From Deltaproteobacteria bacterium (GTDB lineage Bacteria > Desulfobacterota > JADFXK01): a stretch of 8,298 nucleotides of DNA. Positions 7,217 to 8,298 of the stretch are shown piece by piece. The position numbers and the translations under genes are program-made. The notes beneath the pieces are model-generated. The model was not told where the DNA came from, made no database searches, and saw only the letters and a program-made list of their open reading frames with translations. Each line of letters starts with the position of its first letter. The stretch's first letter is position 1. The stretch covers positions 1 to 8,298 of the forward strand of contig JADFYA010000149.1 in NCBI GenBank assembly GCA_015233285.1. Direction: 5' to 3'.

Positions 7217-7246
7217 TTTATACAATATCAACATATTGAATGTCAA
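7217..7246 (-). promoter_or_regulatory. sigma-70-type promoter of the ttr-like operon
   Basis: On the minus strand a perfect -35 box TTGACA (7241-7246) is followed after 18 bp by TATAAA (7217-7222), five of six matches to the -10 consensus. Transcription would start near 7210, leaving a leader of about 60 nt before ttrB. No other promoter of this quality was seen in front of ttrB. The spacer is occupied by an inverted repeat (listed separately), so control by a repressor or a spacer-binding activator is likely. Confidence 0.7.
7223..7238. promoter_or_regulatory. inverted repeat filling the ttr promoter spacer, candidate operator
   Basis: CAATATCAACATATTG is a perfect 6-bp inverted repeat (CAATAT/ATATTG) with a 4-bp centre. 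It lies exactly between the -10 and -35 boxes. A third copy of the half site, within ATTCAATAT at 7182-7190, lies in the leader, and ATATTGAAT at 7233-7241 is its 9-bp inverse, so two sites could be bridged by one regulator across the transcription start. The sequence is not a good match to FNR (TTGATnnnnATCAA) or HcpR-type sites; the regulator is unknown. Confidence 0.5.
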
Positions 7247-7267
7247 GCTGAGTTTCCTGATTTTGCC

Positions 7268-7280
7268 TATCGGCCCGATA
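7268..7280. repeat. 13-bp palindrome upstream of the ttr promoter
   Basis: TATCGG-C-CCGATA is a perfect 6-bp inverted repeat around a single base. It lies about 58-70 bp upstream of the predicted ttr transcription start, a usual place for an activator site. No regulator is identified from sequence. Confidence 0.35.
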
Positions 7281-7289
7281 TAAATTCGG

Positions 7290-7445
7290 ACATTCTCCGG
7301 CGGGCAAAAAGCCGGGCAGAAAGTGATACGTCGCCCCCCTCGCCGGGCGTGGACGGCAGGGTTGCATCCGAAGCAAGCAGGGGATCGGATCTTCGCCATG
7401 CCCTTTTTGCTTGCTTAACTCGCCGATTGTTGGTTAAACTAACCA
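7290..7445. other. noncoding intergenic stretch with several inverted repeats
   Basis: No gene is supported between the ttr promoter and the peptidase start at 7529. The stretch contains a weak hairpin CCGGC/GCCGG (7298-7315), CGCCC/GGGCG (7332-7349), a long stem AAGCAAGCA/TGCTTGCTT (7371-7379 with 7408-7416) with inner GGGG (7380-7383) facing CCC (7401-7403), and TGGTTA/TAACCA (7431-7445). GCCGGGC occurs as a direct repeat at 7311-7317 and 7342-7348. Possible readings are a structured leader RNA, a dispersed intergenic repeat or the trace of an old insertion. I could not match it to a known riboswitch class. Confidence 0.4.
7371..7416. repeat. 9-bp inverted repeat with an inner GGG/CCC stem
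   Basis: The arms AAGCAAGCA (7371-7379) and TGCTTGCTT (7408-7416) are perfect complements. Inside them GGGG faces CCC, with a T-run bulged on the 3' side. Only five T occur, within the stem rather than after it, so it is not a normal terminator in either direction. Confidence 0.5.
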
Positions 7446-7528
7446 GGTTGACGAACTGCTTTGATGGAGAATCCCAAGACAGAAAAATTTCCGTTCCCTG
7501 ATAAACCAACCAGCGATGCGACATTTTC

Positions 7529-8298
7529 ATGAAGAAGCCACATGTCAAAAATAAGGCTATGGTCAAACTATCCGGTTTCGTTCCTCTTCTGCTCATCACG
7601 CTGTTGCTGCCGGCCATGTCTGGTCTGATGGGGTGCCGGCCGGCCTATCTGTGGCAGGCCATGACCGGGCAGGCCGGATTATTGCAGGGCAGTTTAAGTA
7701 AAGACGATCCCAGGCTCAAGGCGGAACTGACCGCGGCCGATTTCGACAAACTGGCCTATGTGGCCGAAGTAGTCGACTTTGCCCAGAAGGAACTGGGCCT
7801 GGCCAAATCGGATAATTATCAAAAAGTGTATCCTCGGAACCAGGGAGCGGTGATCTATGTTCTTTCGGCCGCCCCCAGGGATCAACTAACCTCTGAGACG
7901 TGGTGGTTTCCGGTGGTGGGACGCATGGGCTATCTGGGCTTCTTCGACAAAGAGATGGCTGTGAGGTACAAAAAGGAATTGGATGAGGCCGGTCTGGACA
8001 CTCACCTGCGGCCGGCCCTGGCCTACAGCACCCTGGGCTGGTTTAACGACCCCGTCACCCGGCCCATGCTGGGCTTGAGCAAACCTGTCCTGGCTAGTCT
8101 GATCATCCACGAACTGACCCACGTCACCCTGTATGTTAATGGTCAGACTGATTTTAATGAGGGATTGGCCAATTTTGTCGGTCAGGCGGGGGCGATTCGT
8201 TTTTTCCAAGCCAGACGCGAGCCGGACTCAGTGGTTTGGCTGGAGAAGTCGGCGGCCGACGAAACGCGATTTGTCGCCTTCCTGGATCAACTCACCGA
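7529..8298 (+). CDS. lipoprotein zinc aminopeptidase-like protein (COG4324/PF10023-type), 3' end missing
   Basis: A frame open from ATG 7529 to the end of the window (256 codons, no stop). It starts with a lysine-rich n-region, a hydrophobic run and LMGC, so C36 is a likely lipidated cysteine and the protein is probably membrane-anchored outside the cytoplasm. Family signs seen: the DFAQKELGL region, TWWFPVVGRMGYLGFF (cf. the WCFPVAG..YRGYF pattern of predicted aminopeptidases), AYSTLGWFNDPV, then the zinc motif HELTH (H194, E195, H198) and NEGLANFV with E211 as probable third ligand. This matches the predicted aminopeptidase family COG4324, usually about 350-370 residues, so roughly 100 residues are missing beyond the window. 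No good Shine-Dalgarno precedes 7529; ATG 7559 (codon 11) would still keep the signal. A stop at 7502-7504 rules out an earlier ATG. It is transcribed away from the ttr-like operon, and no functional link is evident. Confidence 0.8.
   Translation, partial: MKKPHVKNKAMVKLSGFVPLLLITLLLPAMSGLMGCRPAYLWQAMTGQAGLLQGSLSKDDPRLKAELTAADFDKLAYVAEVVDFAQKELGLAKSDNYQKVYPRNQGAVIYVLSAAPRDQLTSETWWFPVVGRMGYLGFFDKEMAVRYKKELDEAGLDTHLRPALAYSTLGWFNDPVTRPMLGLSKPVLASLIIHELTHVTLYVNGQTDFNEGLANFVGQAGAIRFFQARREPDSVVWLEKSAADETRFVAFLDQLT

Noticed and set aside
6829..7239. 136-codon plus-strand frame over ttrB and its promoter
   Set aside because: It is antisense to three cysteine clusters of TtrB and runs through the ttr promoter; no domain seen.
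7371..7416. Rho-independent terminator
   Set aside because: The T-run lies inside the stem arm rather than after it, on either strand.
7448..7476. TTGACG as a -35 box for the peptidase gene
   Set aside because: No acceptable -10 box 16-18 bp downstream.
7267..7617. 116-codon minus-strand frame across the intergenic block and the peptidase start
   Set aside because: It overlaps the signal peptide of the peptidase in antisense and passes through several hairpins; the product is unlike any family I know. It could reflect an old repeat but not a supported gene.

Overview
The window joins two unrelated regions plus the start of a third gene. Bases 1-1990 hold a decayed antiviral (restriction-modification) locus on the plus strand. 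Bases 2000-7250 hold an intact minus-strand operon for a molybdenum-containing respiratory reductase. Bases 7529-8298 hold the first 256 codons of a plus-strand lipoprotein peptidase that runs off the window.

Organism: a bacterium with strong GGAGGA ribosome-binding sites, a good sigma-70-type promoter, Tat export and anaerobic sulfur-compound respiration. The protein style suggests an anaerobic Desulfobacterota-like lineage. This is an inference from family resemblance only; there is no rRNA or marker gene to confirm it.

Plus-strand remnant (about 211-1990): in order, a short piece resembling an AbiJ N-terminal domain, the C-terminal end of a type III DNA methyltransferase (Mod), a RhuM-family gene broken by one frameshift and one nonsense codon, and the first ~72 residues of a type III restriction subunit (Res). 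Both original gene joints (mod/rhuM and rhuM/res) still carry 4-bp ATGA overlaps, so this was once a translationally coupled mod-rhuM-res operon. No catalytic motif of Mod or helicase motif of Res survives, so the system cannot work.

Minus-strand operon: transcription starts near 7210 from a TTGACA/TATAAA promoter whose spacer is filled by an inverted repeat. It reads ttrB-like (four [4Fe-4S] clusters), ttrC-like (NrfD-type membrane quinol oxidase) and ttrA-like (Tat-exported molybdopterin catalytic subunit), and ends at a hairpin-plus-T-run terminator just after ttrA. The order B-C-A is that of the Salmonella tetrathionate reductase operon. In the model, TtrC takes electrons from quinol, TtrB wires them through its clusters, and TtrA reduces an oxidised sulfur compound outside the cytoplasmic membrane. 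Substrate is not proven by sequence.

Between the divergent ttr promoter and the peptidase gene lies about 270 bp of noncoding DNA rich in inverted repeats, which I could not assign to a known RNA or element. I saw no tRNA, rRNA, CRISPR array or insertion sequence.
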